Source: Pseudomonas paralcaligenes (GTDB lineage Bacteria; Pseudomonadota; Gammaproteobacteria; Pseudomonadales; Pseudomonadaceae). From it: DNA of 64,000 nt. The notes beneath the pieces are model-generated. The model had not been told where the DNA came from, did not search any database, and saw nothing but the letters and a program-made list of their open reading frames with translations. The DNA lies in contig NZ_BPFX01000003.1 in NCBI RefSeq assembly GCF_019655855.1, positions 186,001 through 250,000 on the forward strand. Direction: 5' to 3'. Shown piece by piece: positions 27,608 to 36,083 of this stretch. Position numbers and translations under genes: made by a program. The stretch's first letter is position 1. Each line of letters begins with the position of its first letter.

Positions 27608-28036
27608 ATGAGCACTGCAAACAGCGAACTGAAAGCCCTGACCGACAGCTGGGAAGCGGCCAACCGGGCCCGCGACGTCGACGCCATCCTCGGCCACTAC
27701 GCCGATGACCTGGTCGCCTTCGATGCCATCCTGCAACTGCAGTTCAAGGGCCGCGAGGTCTACAAGGCGCACTGGAAAAACTGCCTGGAGATGTGCCAGG
27801 GACCGATGACCTTCGAGGTACACCAGTTGCAGCAGTGGGGCGAGGGCGATGTCGGCTTCGGCCATTTCCTCTGCCACTGCGGCGGCACCGACAACGAGGG
27901 CAATACGCACAACTGCTGGATGCGCGTGACCCAGGGCTACCGGCGGATCGGCGGCCAGTGGCGCATCGTGCATGACCACTTCTCCGCACCCTTCGATCCG
28001 GAGAGCGGCCAGGCGCTGTTCGAGCTGCAGCCCTGA
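27608..28036 (+). CDS. SnoaL-like / DUF4440 family protein
   Basis: A 142-residue NTF2-fold protein: DSWEAANRARDVDAILGHYA near the N-terminus and WRIVHDHFSAPFDPESG near the C-terminus are typical of SnoaL-like ketosteroid-isomerase relatives. GAGGAGAG lies before the ATG. It continues the block of small accessory proteins downstream of the ECF42 gene and may be part of the same stress response. Substrate unknown. Confidence 0.82.
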   Translation: MSTANSELKALTDSWEAANRARDVDAILGHYADDLVAFDAILQLQFKGREVYKAHWKNCLEMCQGPMTFEVHQLQQWGEGDVGFGHFLCHCGGTDNEGNTHNCWMRVTQGYRRIGGQWRIVHDHFSAPFDPESGQALFELQP

Positions 28037-28093
28037 GTCCGACAAGGGCCGTCCGTGGATGGCCCTTCCGCCCCCATCGCAAGGAAAGCAAGC

Positions 28094-28618
28094 ATGAGCA
28101 TTCTGATCGTCGTTGCCCTGCTGGTCGCCGGGCTGGTCGTGTTTATCGCCACGCGCCCGGCTCAGTTCCGCGTGGAGCGCTCGGCGCTGATCCAGGCGTC
28201 GCCCGCCGCGCTGCAGGCGCAGATCGAGGATTTTCATCAGTGGCCGCACTGGTCGCCCTGGGCCAGGCGCGACCCGGCGATGAAGGTGGACTACGAGGGC
28301 CCGGAGCGGGGCGTCGGCGCCATCCAGCGCTGGGTGGGCAACAAGGACGTGGGTGTCGGCAGCGCGACCATCGTCGACAGCGTGCCGGGCGAGCGGGTGC
28401 AGGTGCTGCTGGAGTTCATCGAGCCGTTTCGCGCTACCAGCCTGGCCGAGTTCCGCTTCACCCCGGAGGGCGCCGGCACCCGGGTGAACTGGAGCATGAC
28501 CGGGAACAACGGCTTCATCGGCAAGGCCATCTCGCTGGTGTGCGATGTGGATGGGCGGGTCGGCGGCGACTTCGAGCAGGGTCTGCAACAGCTACGCATG
28601 CGGGTGGAGGAGAGCTGA
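28094..28618 (+). CDS. membrane-anchored SRPBCC (polyketide cyclase-like) protein
   Basis: A 174-residue protein with one N-terminal membrane helix (residues 2-20, SILIVVALLVAGLVVFI) followed by a START/Bet v1-like SRPBCC domain (IEDFHQWPHWSPWARRDP; TRVNWSMTGNNGFIGK). AAGGAAAG precedes the ATG, 57 bp after the SnoaL-like gene. These domains bind hydrophobic ligands; the ligand is unknown. Confidence 0.82.
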   Translation: MSILIVVALLVAGLVVFIATRPAQFRVERSALIQASPAALQAQIEDFHQWPHWSPWARRDPAMKVDYEGPERGVGAIQRWVGNKDVGVGSATIVDSVPGERVQVLLEFIEPFRATSLAEFRFTPEGAGTRVNWSMTGNNGFIGKAISLVCDVDGRVGGDFEQGLQQLRMRVEES

Positions 28619-28668
28619 TCGGCGTACAATCGCGCCTTTGCTTTATGCCGCCTGGCTAAGGAGTAACC

Positions 28669-29597
<929 letters not shown>

Positions 29598-29601
<4 letters not shown>

Positions 29602-30359
29602 ACCTGCAAGCCATCAAATCCATCTACCTGTTCGAGCTGCACCGCACCTGGCGCACCCTGCTGCAGAGCATCGCTACCCCGGTGATCAGCACCTCGCTGT
29701 ACTTCGTGGTGTTCGGCTCGGCCATCGGTTCGAGCATGACCGAGGTGCACGGCGTGAGCTACGGCGCCTTCATCGTGCCCGGCCTGATCATGCTGGCGCT
29801 GCTCACCGAGAGCATCGGCAACGCCTCGTTCGGCATCTACATGCCGAAGTACTCGGGCACCATCTACGAGCTGCTGTCGGCGCCGGTGTCGTTCTTCGAG
29901 ATCCTGGTTGGCTACGTCGGCGCGGCGGCCACCAAGTCGGTGGTGCTCGGCCTGATCATCTTCGCCACCTCGCGGCTGTTCGTCGATTTCGAACTGGCCC
30001 ACCCGTTCTGGGCGCTGGCGTTCCTGGTGCTGACGGCGATCACCTTCTGCCTGTTCGGCTTCATCATCGGCGTGTGGGCCGACGGCTGGGAGAAGCTGCA
30101 GATCGTGCCGGCGCTGATCGTCACGCCGCTGGCCTTCCTCGGCGGCAGCTTCTACTCGATCAGCATGCTGCCTGAGCTGTGGCAGAAGCTGACCCTGTTC
30201 AACCCGGTGGTGTACCTGATCAGCGCGTTTCGCTGGGCGTTCTTCGGCGTGGCCGACGTCAACCTGGGCCTGAGCGTCGGCATGATCCTCGGCTTCCTGC
30301 TGGCCTGCGTGCTGGTGGTGAGCTGGATCTTCAAGACCGGCTACCGGCTGAGGCAGTGA
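29598..30359 (+). CDS. yadH: YadH-type ABC-2 transporter permease
   Basis: A 253-residue inner-membrane permease of the ABC-2 type with six hydrophobic segments ([18 protein letters not shown] near 25-42, [15 protein letters not shown] near 58-72, [15 protein letters not shown] near the C-terminus). It is coupled by ATGA overlap to yadG, forming a two-gene exporter followed by a hairpin terminator. Confidence 0.9.
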
Positions 30360-30393
30360 GGCGCGGATTCCCGGCTCTGGGGGAGGCTGCCGA

Positions 30394-30415
30394 GCCGCTC
30401 TTGCGAGCGGCTGTT
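30394..30415 (+). terminator. hairpin terminator after yadH
   Basis: GCCGCTC-TTGC-GAGCGGC (30394-30411) is followed by TGTT. The stem is strong but the T-run is short, so termination may be partial. Confidence 0.55.
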
Positions 30416-30613
30416 TGCATGCGGTTTTCGCTTGAGAAAAGCCCGCGGGCGCAGTGATTTTCGTTATTGCTAGAATTCCCTACAGCCCAGCAATCATGCG
30501 GCTTTGCGCTAATGCGAATCGCTCCGGCGGGCGCGGCATTTTGCTGCTTGACCATTGCCTTTCAAGAGCCGAAGCTGCCGCCCTTGAGTGATCTTTTTTG
30601 TGGGAGCCGAGTC

Positions 30614-31078
30614 ATGAAGGGCGCGACCGAAGTCGTCGATTATCTGAGGGATCTGCTGCGGGGCGAGCTGGCCGCGCGCGATCAGTATTTCCTCCATTCG
30701 CGGATGTATCAGGACTGGGGCTTCGCCAAGCTCTACGAGCGGATCAACCACGAGATGGAGGAGGAGACCCAGCACGCCGACGCACTGTTGCAGCGCATCC
30801 TGTTCCTCGAAGCTACCCCCGACATGACGCCCAAGGCCATCCACCCCGGCGCCACCGTGCCGGAGATGCTGCGCTCGGACCTCAAGCTGGAGTACGAAGT
30901 CCGCGCCGCGCTGGCCAAGGGCATCGAGCTGTGCGAGCAGCACGGCGACTTCATGAGCCGCGACATCCTGGTCCTGCAGCTCAACGACACCGAGGAAGAC
31001 CACGCCTACTGGCTGGAGCAGCAGCTCGGCCTGATCGACCGCGTCGGCCTGCAGAACTACCTGCAATCGCAGTGCTGA
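30614..31078 (+). CDS. ftnA: bacterial ferritin FtnA (formerly BfrA type)
   Basis: A 154-residue four-helix iron-storage protein. Ferroxidase ligands are visible as Glu18 (GELAARDQY), the ExxxH block around Glu51-His54 (EEETQHAD) and EEDHAYW near the C-terminus. The position equivalent to the haem-ligating Met52 of bacterioferritin is Thr52, as in P. aeruginosa FtnA, so a haem-free ferritin is expected. [10 protein letters not shown] and the ending ENYLQSQ-like NYLQSQC match FtnA. A hairpin plus T-run terminator follows. The catalase gene katA that adjoins ftnA in P. aeruginosa is absent. Confidence 0.9.
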   Translation: MKGATEVVDYLRDLLRGELAARDQYFLHSRMYQDWGFAKLYERINHEMEEETQHADALLQRILFLEATPDMTPKAIHPGATVPEMLRSDLKLEYEVRAALAKGIELCEQHGDFMSRDILVLQLNDTEEDHAYWLEQQLGLIDRVGLQNYLQSQC

Positions 31079-31091
31079 GAGCGTCGGTCCG

Positions 31092-31120
31092 AGGGTGCGC
31101 ATGGCGCACCCTTTAATTTT
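31092..31120 (+). terminator. terminator after ftnA built from a GTAGGGTGCGC-type repeat
   Basis: AGGGTGCGC-ATG-GCGCACCCT (31092-31112) forms a 9-bp stem with a 3-base loop, followed by TTAATTTT. Confidence 0.75.
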
Positions 31121-31199
31121 CTAGCTTGTTTCGTGGCTGGCGCTGCCACTTCTCCGCACTCCTCCAGCAAATCCGAACGGTATCTTGAGCCACGAGCTT

Positions 31200-31460
31200 G
31201 CATCAGCACCATTGTTGTCGGTGCTGACGTCGCCAAGCACTCATTCGATATCGTGACCCTGCCGAGCAACGGCAAGCACCGTACGAAAGCCAATCTATCC
31301 AACGATCAGGCAGGTTCGAGGCGCTGCTGATGGTTTCAAGCACGCCAAGCCGCAGGCCTGTCTGGATCGTGATGGAAGCCACCCACACCTACCCTGAAGC
31401 CTTCAATTGCTCGATAAGTGGCAAGACGCTGCTTCGGTGTGGATGCCGCCTATGCCTATC
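31200..31460 (+). pseudogene. IS110-family transposase remnant
   Basis: VVGADVAKHSFDIVTL, near 31213, matches the first catalytic Asp block of IS110 DEDD transposases. A frameshift after the segment NLSNDQAG (near 31318) moves the reading frame, which continues FEALLMV... to VWIVMEATHTYPEAF (the conserved MEATG block, near 31360-31400). After that no transposase sequence remains. Only about the first 80 residues of a roughly 300-residue protein are represented, so the gene is dead. No element ends were found. Confidence 0.75.
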
Positions 31461-31595
31461 AGGCAATTTTTCCATGCCTTAAAGGCATCGAATTTTTAAT
31501 AATCAATAAATTCAATAACTTAATCGTCATATATTCCTTAAAGATATTTAAAAGTTATTAAAAATTACTTTAAGGGATAAGCAGGCTCGCCAATC
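31455..31595. other. AT-rich patch upstream of tonB
   Basis: About 140 bp are dominated by A and T (for example TTTTTAATAATCAATAAATT), in sharp contrast to the surrounding high-GC DNA. It follows the IS110 remnant and may be acquired DNA or the tonB promoter region. No Fur box was recognised. The 31121-31676 gap otherwise holds only the transposase remnant. Confidence 0.6.
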
Positions 31596-31676
31596 ATGCC
31601 TCCCACGAACGAACCGCTCTGCCCCGAGGCTTTGCGCGGTTCGCCAGCGAAAGCCATGAATCAGGGAGTCTTGCCG

Positions 31677-32459
31677 ATGGGCAATGTCCTCAAGGCCGAC
31701 CAGATCGGCGAAGTGTTCCGCCGCGATGCCGACGTCCTCGACCTCGGTGTCTCGCTGCGCCAGGCCCTGGGCCTGCAGCGCCACGTCCCGTCGCGGCAGC
31801 GGCCGGTGCTGGGCCGGCGCGAGGCCGTGCTGCTGGGGTTGTTCGCCCTGACCCTGCACGGCGCCGTTATCTACTGGCTGAGCCAGCGTACCGAGCCGGT
31901 GCTGCCGGAAGTGCCGGTGCAGATACCGCCGATGACCATCGAATTCGCCGCTCCGCCGCCACCGCCCGAGCCGATCATCGAGCCGCCGCCACCGCCGGTG
32001 GTGGAGGAGCTGGCGGTCAAGCCGCCGCCCCCCGAGCCGCCGCCCAAGCCGAAGCCCCAGCCGCCGAAGCCCAAGCCGAAACCGGTGCCCAAGCCGGTCG
32101 AGCCGCCGCCCACGCCGCCCAAGGCCGAGACGCCGCCGACCCCGCCGGCTCCGACCCCGCCGCCGCCGGCCCCGGTGGAAACGCCGCCTTCGGCCAACGC
32201 CGCGTACCTGAAGAACCCGGCGCCGGAATACCCGAGCCTGGCCCAGCGCCGTGGCTGGGAAGGCACGGTGCTGCTGCGGGTACACGTCCAGGCCAACGGC
32301 AAGCCGAGCGAGATCCAGGTGCAGAAGAGCAGCGGCCGCGACGCCCTCGACGAGGCCGCGGTACGCGCGGTGAAGCGCTGGAGCTTCGTGCCCGCCAAGC
32401 GCGGCGACGAGACCATCGCCGGCTGGGTGACCGTACCGCTGGACTTTCGTTTGAATTGA
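31677..32459 (+). CDS. tonB: TonB energy transducer (TonB2-like)
   Basis: A 260-residue TonB: N-terminal cytoplasmic part, one membrane helix at about 49-68 (EAVLLGLFALTLHGAVIYWL), a long Pro/Lys/Glu-rich periplasmic rod (about 85-175), and a C-terminal receptor-contact domain with YPSLAQRRGWEGTVLLRV. The start MGNVLKAD at 31677 has GGGAG 9 bases upstream and resembles the start of P. aeruginosa TonB2; an upstream in-frame ATG at 31596 is less likely. It is followed by exbB and exbD and energises TonB-dependent receptors, of which the window has three. Confidence 0.92.
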   Translation: MGNVLKADQIGEVFRRDADVLDLGVSLRQALGLQRHVPSRQRPVLGRREAVLLGLFALTLHGAVIYWLSQRTEPVLPEVPVQIPPMTIEFAAPPPPPEPIIEPPPPPVVEELAVKPPPPEPPPKPKPQPPKPKPKPVPKPVEPPPTPPKAETPPTPPAPTPPPPAPVETPPSANAAYLKNPAPEYPSLAQRRGWEGTVLLRVHVQANGKPSEIQVQKSSGRDALDEAAVRAVKRWSFVPAKRGDETIAGWVTVPLDFRLN

Positions 32460-32539
32460 AAGCCGCTTGAACCGACCGAAGCGGCGCCCGCCGGCGCCGC
32501 ACCTGAACAGACTGCAACACGATCCACGAGGAACGCGAC

Positions 32540-33256
32540 ATGAACCTGCTTACCGACTCCCCCTTCCAATCGGTCGAACACAGCGTCATCTGGCTGCTGA
32601 TCGGCTTCTCCGTCATCACCTGGGGCCTGGCCCTGATCAAGGGCATCCAGTTCGCCCGCCAGCGCTACCAGGACCGCCGCTTCCACAAGCAGTTCTGGGC
32701 CGCCACCAGCCTGGAATCGGCCGCCGAGCAGGGCCAGCAGCAGAGCGGCGCGGTCGCCCGCCTGGCCCAGGCCGGCTTCGCCGCCATCCAGGTGCAGGAC
32801 GGCCACGCCCATGACCTGGCCCAGTCGATCAACCACCAGGACCGCCTGGAGCGCTCCCTGCGCCAGCAGATCCAGCGCGAGCGCCGCTCCCTGGAATCCG
32901 GCCTGGCGGTGCTCGCCTCGATCGGCTCGACCTCGCCCTTCATCGGCCTGTTCGGCACCGTGTGGGGCATCATGGAAGCGCTCAAGGGCATCAGCGCGGC
33001 GGGCAACGCCAGCCTGGAAACCGTGGCCGGCCCCATCGGCGCGGCGCTGGTCGCCACCGGCGTGGGCATCGCCGTCGCCGTGCCGGCGGTGCTGGTCTAC
33101 AACTACTTCCTGCGCCGCCTCAAGCTGACCGCCGCCGACCTCGACGACTTCGCCCATGACTTCTACAGCCTGGCGCAGAAGAGCGCGTTCAAGGTCATCA
33201 GCCACCCCGGCGCGCGCAAGCCGCAGCAGCCGCAGAACGTGAAGGAGGCCGTCTGA
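32540..33256 (+). CDS. exbB: ExbB proton channel subunit (MotA/TolQ/ExbB family)
   Basis: A 238-residue inner-membrane protein with three membrane helices (SVIWLLIGFSVITWGLALI near 15-33; IGSTSPFIGLFGTVWGIMEA near 128-147; ALVATGVGIAVAVPAVLVYN near 170-189). The Thr/Ser-lined second and third helices are typical. It forms the pentameric channel around ExbD. ACGAGGAA lies upstream of the ATG. Confidence 0.94.
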   Translation: MNLLTDSPFQSVEHSVIWLLIGFSVITWGLALIKGIQFARQRYQDRRFHKQFWAATSLESAAEQGQQQSGAVARLAQAGFAAIQVQDGHAHDLAQSINHQDRLERSLRQQIQRERRSLESGLAVLASIGSTSPFIGLFGTVWGIMEALKGISAAGNASLETVAGPIGAALVATGVGIAVAVPAVLVYNYFLRRLKLTAADLDDFAHDFYSLAQKSAFKVISHPGARKPQQPQNVKEAV

Positions 33257-33257
33257 C

Positions 33258-33659
33258 ATGGCCTTCTCCACCCAGGACAGCGACGAAGTCCTCTCCGAGA
33301 TCAACGTCACCCCGCTGGTGGACGTCATGCTGGTGCTGCTGGTGGTGTTCATCGTCACCGCGCCGCTGCTGACCAACTCCATCCCGATCAACCTGCCGAA
33401 GACCGAGGCCGTGGCCCCGGCGGACCAGAAGGACCCGCTGGTGGTGAGCATCGACGGCGACGGCAAGCTGTACATCAACAAGGACGAAATCCAGCCCGAA
33501 CTGCTGGAGAGCAGCCTGGCCGAAGCCAAGGCCAAGGACGCCGAGATCAAGGTACAGCTGCAGGCCGACGACACCGTGGACTACGGCGTGGTGGCCAAGG
33601 CCATGGCCAGCATCGAACGCGCCGGCATCACCAAACTGGCGGTGATCACCGCCCGCTAG
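33258..33659 (+). CDS. exbD: ExbD proton channel subunit
   Basis: A 133-residue ExbD/TolR protein with one membrane helix containing the essential Asp in TPLVDVMLVLLVVFIVTAPL (about residues 19-38) and a periplasmic peptidoglycan-proximal domain. It begins one base after the exbB stop and ends at a clear terminator, so tonB-exbB-exbD is one operon. Confidence 0.95.
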   Translation: MAFSTQDSDEVLSEINVTPLVDVMLVLLVVFIVTAPLLTNSIPINLPKTEAVAPADQKDPLVVSIDGDGKLYINKDEIQPELLESSLAEAKAKDAEIKVQLQADDTVDYGVVAKAMASIERAGITKLAVITAR

Positions 33660-33671
33660 ACCCTTTCTCGG

Positions 33672-33709
33672 GGACCGTTCTTACCAGGCAGGGGGACGGT
33701 CCTTTTTTT
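33672..33709 (+). terminator. rho-independent terminator after exbD
   Basis: GGACCGT (33672-33678) pairs with ACGGTCC (33696-33702), followed directly by seven Ts. Confidence 0.9.
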
Positions 33710-33715
33710 ATTCAG

Positions 33716-34135
33716 TAGTTGGAAAGAAACAGGAACCCAATCCGCGCAGCGGCAGAAAGAAACCACCAAGCAACGCGGAGCCGGAGTCCCCGTCAGGAGG
33801 CCGAGTGGAGGTGTTGCGTAGGGGGACGAGCCGCATGGATGCGGCGAGAGGCTTGAAGGGCCATGGATGGCCCTTGCAAGCCGGCCCCCGGAGCGGCACC
33901 GGAGGGAGGGAACCCGGAGCGAAGCGTAGGGCCGGATGCCGGGGTGGCCTTCTCTTTGGTTACTTTCTCTTGGCCACGCAAGAGAAAGTGACTCGCCCGG
34001 GGGGCGAAACCAGAAGTGTCCGAACACTCGGTAATCGGCCAGAAACAGCATCCCCGGATTTCATCCGGGCTACGGCCGCGCACCGACAGGCCGGTGCACG
34101 GCCCACGGTGCGCACGGCGCACCCTACGAGTACGT
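33716..34135. repeat. composite 400-bp intergenic repeat block
   Basis: The exbD-GST gap holds a Pseudomonas-type repeat unit: AAGAAACCACCAAGCAACGC, a GGGCCATGGATGGCCC palindrome (about 33859-33874), and a hairpin with arms TTACTTTCTCTTG and CAAGAGAAAGTGA around GCCACG (about 33959-33991), followed by ACTCGCCC. A GTAGGGTGCGC-type hairpin at 34106-34127 ends it. No coding signal is convincing, although open frames cross it in several directions. Confidence 0.6.
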
Positions 34136-34180
34136 GCAGCCGTTGATTGCGGCATAACTTTTTCCCCACGAGGAGCCACC

Positions 34181-34801
34181 ATGACCACCCTGTACATCGC
34201 CCCGGGCGCCTGCTCGCTAGCCTCGCACATCGCCGTGCATGAGCTGGCCCTGCCGATCCAGATCGAAAAGGTCGCCCTGCGCACCCCGGACTCACCCATC
34301 CACGCCATCAACCCGCTGGGCCGCGTGCCGGCCCTGCAACTGGACGACGGCACCCTGATCACCGAGAACAGCGCCATCCTGCCGTACCTGGCCGACCAGG
34401 CGCCCGGCACGCCGCTGTTCGCCCCGGTCGGCAGCGCCGAGCGGGCGCAGATCCAGAGCTGGCTGAGCTACCTGGCGGCGGAAATCCACACCGCTGCCTT
34501 CCGCCCGCTCAACCGCCCCGAGCGCTACTCGGCGGACGAGGCGGCGCACCCGGGCATCCGCGCCCAGGCCCGCAGCCAGCTGTACAAGGCCTTCGAGCAC
34601 ATCGACAAACACCTGCAGGATCGCCAGTGGCTGGTCGGCGAGCGCTACACCCTGGCCGACGCCTACCTCGGCGTGTTCGCCAGCTGGCTGCTGCGCCTCG
34701 GCGCGCCGTTCGACGAGCTGCGGGCGGTGGCCCGGGTGCGCGAGCAGTGGGCCGCGCGCCCCGCCGTGCAGCAGGCGCTGCGGGCCGAAGGCCTGCTCTG
34801 A
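34181..34801 (+). CDS. glutathione S-transferase
   Basis: A 206-residue GST: thioredoxin-like N-domain with IAPGACSLASHIAVHEL (residues 5-21), cis-Pro loop GRVPALQLDDG and the glutathione-binding ITENSAILPYLA (about 60-71), then an all-helical C-domain. This pattern resembles beta-class or GstB-like bacterial enzymes. AGGAGC lies before the ATG. It is 10 bp from the AraC regulator gene, which may control it. Electrophile substrate unknown. Confidence 0.88.
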   Translation: MTTLYIAPGACSLASHIAVHELALPIQIEKVALRTPDSPIHAINPLGRVPALQLDDGTLITENSAILPYLADQAPGTPLFAPVGSAERAQIQSWLSYLAAEIHTAAFRPLNRPERYSADEAAHPGIRAQARSQLYKAFEHIDKHLQDRQWLVGERYTLADAYLGVFASWLLRLGAPFDELRAVARVREQWAARPAVQQALRAEGLL

Positions 34802-34811
34802 GGACACGACC

Positions 34812-35807
34812 GTGGCCGAGGTGCATACCATCGCCACCTGGGCCCTGGCCGTCAGCCGCGCGCTGGAGGCCGAGGGCTTCGCCAGCGCCGCGCTGCTGGG
34901 CGAGGCGGGTATCGACCCGGCCTGGCTGAACGACAGCGACCGGCGCATCCCGGTGGCGCTGATGAGCCGGCTGTGGCGCGCCGCGCGCCGGGTCAGCGGC
35001 GACGACTGCTTCGGCCTGCGGGTGGCGCGGCACTGCTTCCCCACCGACTTCCACGGCCTGCTGTTCGCCATCCAGAGCAGCGCCACCATCGCCGAGGCGC
35101 TGCAGCGGGTGGTGCGCTTCTCCGGGGTGGTGACCACCTCGGCCAACCTCGAACTGGTCCACCAGGGCAGCCGCTGCCGGCTGCTCTACCGGCCGCTGCC
35201 CGGGGTGCAGGCCGAGCAGATCGCCACCGAGGCGCTGATCGCCTGCGCGGTGCGACTGACCCGGCAGAGCTGGTCCGAGCTGGACTTCATCAGTGCCGTG
35301 GAACTGGTGCGCCCGGCGCCGGCCGACCCGCAGCGCTGGGAAGCCCTGCTCGGCTGCCCGATCCGCTTCGACGCGCCGTGCAACGCCATCGTCTACGTCG
35401 CCCAGCCGCTCGGCCTGGCCCAGCCCGACCTGCCGGGCCGGGTGCGCGACGTGATCGTGCGCAGCCTGCCGCTCGGCGAGGTGCAGCAGGGCGCGGTGGC
35501 CGAGGCCCTGGGTATGAGCGTGCGCAACCTGCACCGCCACCTGCAGAAGCACGCCACCAGCTTCAAGGAGCTGCTCGACGAGACCCGCCGCCAGCTGGCC
35601 TTCGACTACCTGCGCCAGGCCCGCTGCTCGGTCAACGAGGTGTGCTACCGGCTGGGTTTCAACGAGCCGAGCAGCTTCAACCGGGCATTCCGCCGCTGGA
35701 CCGGCGAGACCCCGGGGCAGTGGCGCCGGCGCACCCTGCAACCGGCCACGCGCCTGCCTGGCGTGCGCCGCGAACCGCCGCGCGCGGGTCTGGAGCTGGC
35801 TGTCTGA
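34812..35807 (+). CDS. AraC-family transcriptional regulator
   Basis: A 331-residue regulator. The N-terminal two thirds is the arabinose-binding-like domain seen in OruR/ArgR-type AraC proteins (IPVALMSRLWRAARRVSGDD); the C-terminal domain (about 230-320) has two helix-turn-helix motifs, GAVAEALGMSVRNLHRHL and SVNEVCYRLGFNEPSSFNRA, followed by the RxWTGETPGQWR ending. The start is GTG at 34812. It may regulate the adjacent GST or the downstream receptor operon. Confidence 0.88.
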   Translation: MAEVHTIATWALAVSRALEAEGFASAALLGEAGIDPAWLNDSDRRIPVALMSRLWRAARRVSGDDCFGLRVARHCFPTDFHGLLFAIQSSATIAEALQRVVRFSGVVTTSANLELVHQGSRCRLLYRPLPGVQAEQIATEALIACAVRLTRQSWSELDFISAVELVRPAPADPQRWEALLGCPIRFDAPCNAIVYVAQPLGLAQPDLPGRVRDVIVRSLPLGEVQQGAVAEALGMSVRNLHRHLQKHATSFKELLDETRRQLAFDYLRQARCSVNEVCYRLGFNEPSSFNRAFRRWTGETPGQWRRRTLQPATRLPGVRREPPRAGLELAV

Positions 35808-35884
35808 GCGTCAGGCTGTTCACTGGGGCGTGCGGGGCGGCTGGGCGGTGTTCCGATTGGGCGCGAAGCGTTGGCGTCAGGTCT

Positions 35885-35911
35885 GTTCGCGGACAAGTCC
35901 GCTCCCACAGG
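35885..35911. repeat. half copy of the GTGGGAGCGG REP element
   Basis: GTTCGCGGACAAGTCCGCTC followed by CCACAGG is a single REP arm in the 276-bp gap before the TonB receptor gene. The rest of that gap shows nothing clear. Confidence 0.6.
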
Positions 35912-36083
35912 GGCGTGTTCGCCATAACGACTGATCGCGTTCATGTGAGCGGCATTGGTGTCCGTGGCGGACTACGGCTTGTCCGGCCAGGCCCATCCTC
36001 GCCGCCCAGCGCTCCCTAGCATCGGCTCACCAGGCGAACAGTCGATTCGCCGGCGAAACCGCCAGTGCGCCAGGAGTATCCCC

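Noticed and set aside
31440-31595. Fur box upstream of tonB
   Set aside because: The region is AT-rich but lacks a GATAAT/ATTATC-like 19-bp palindrome.
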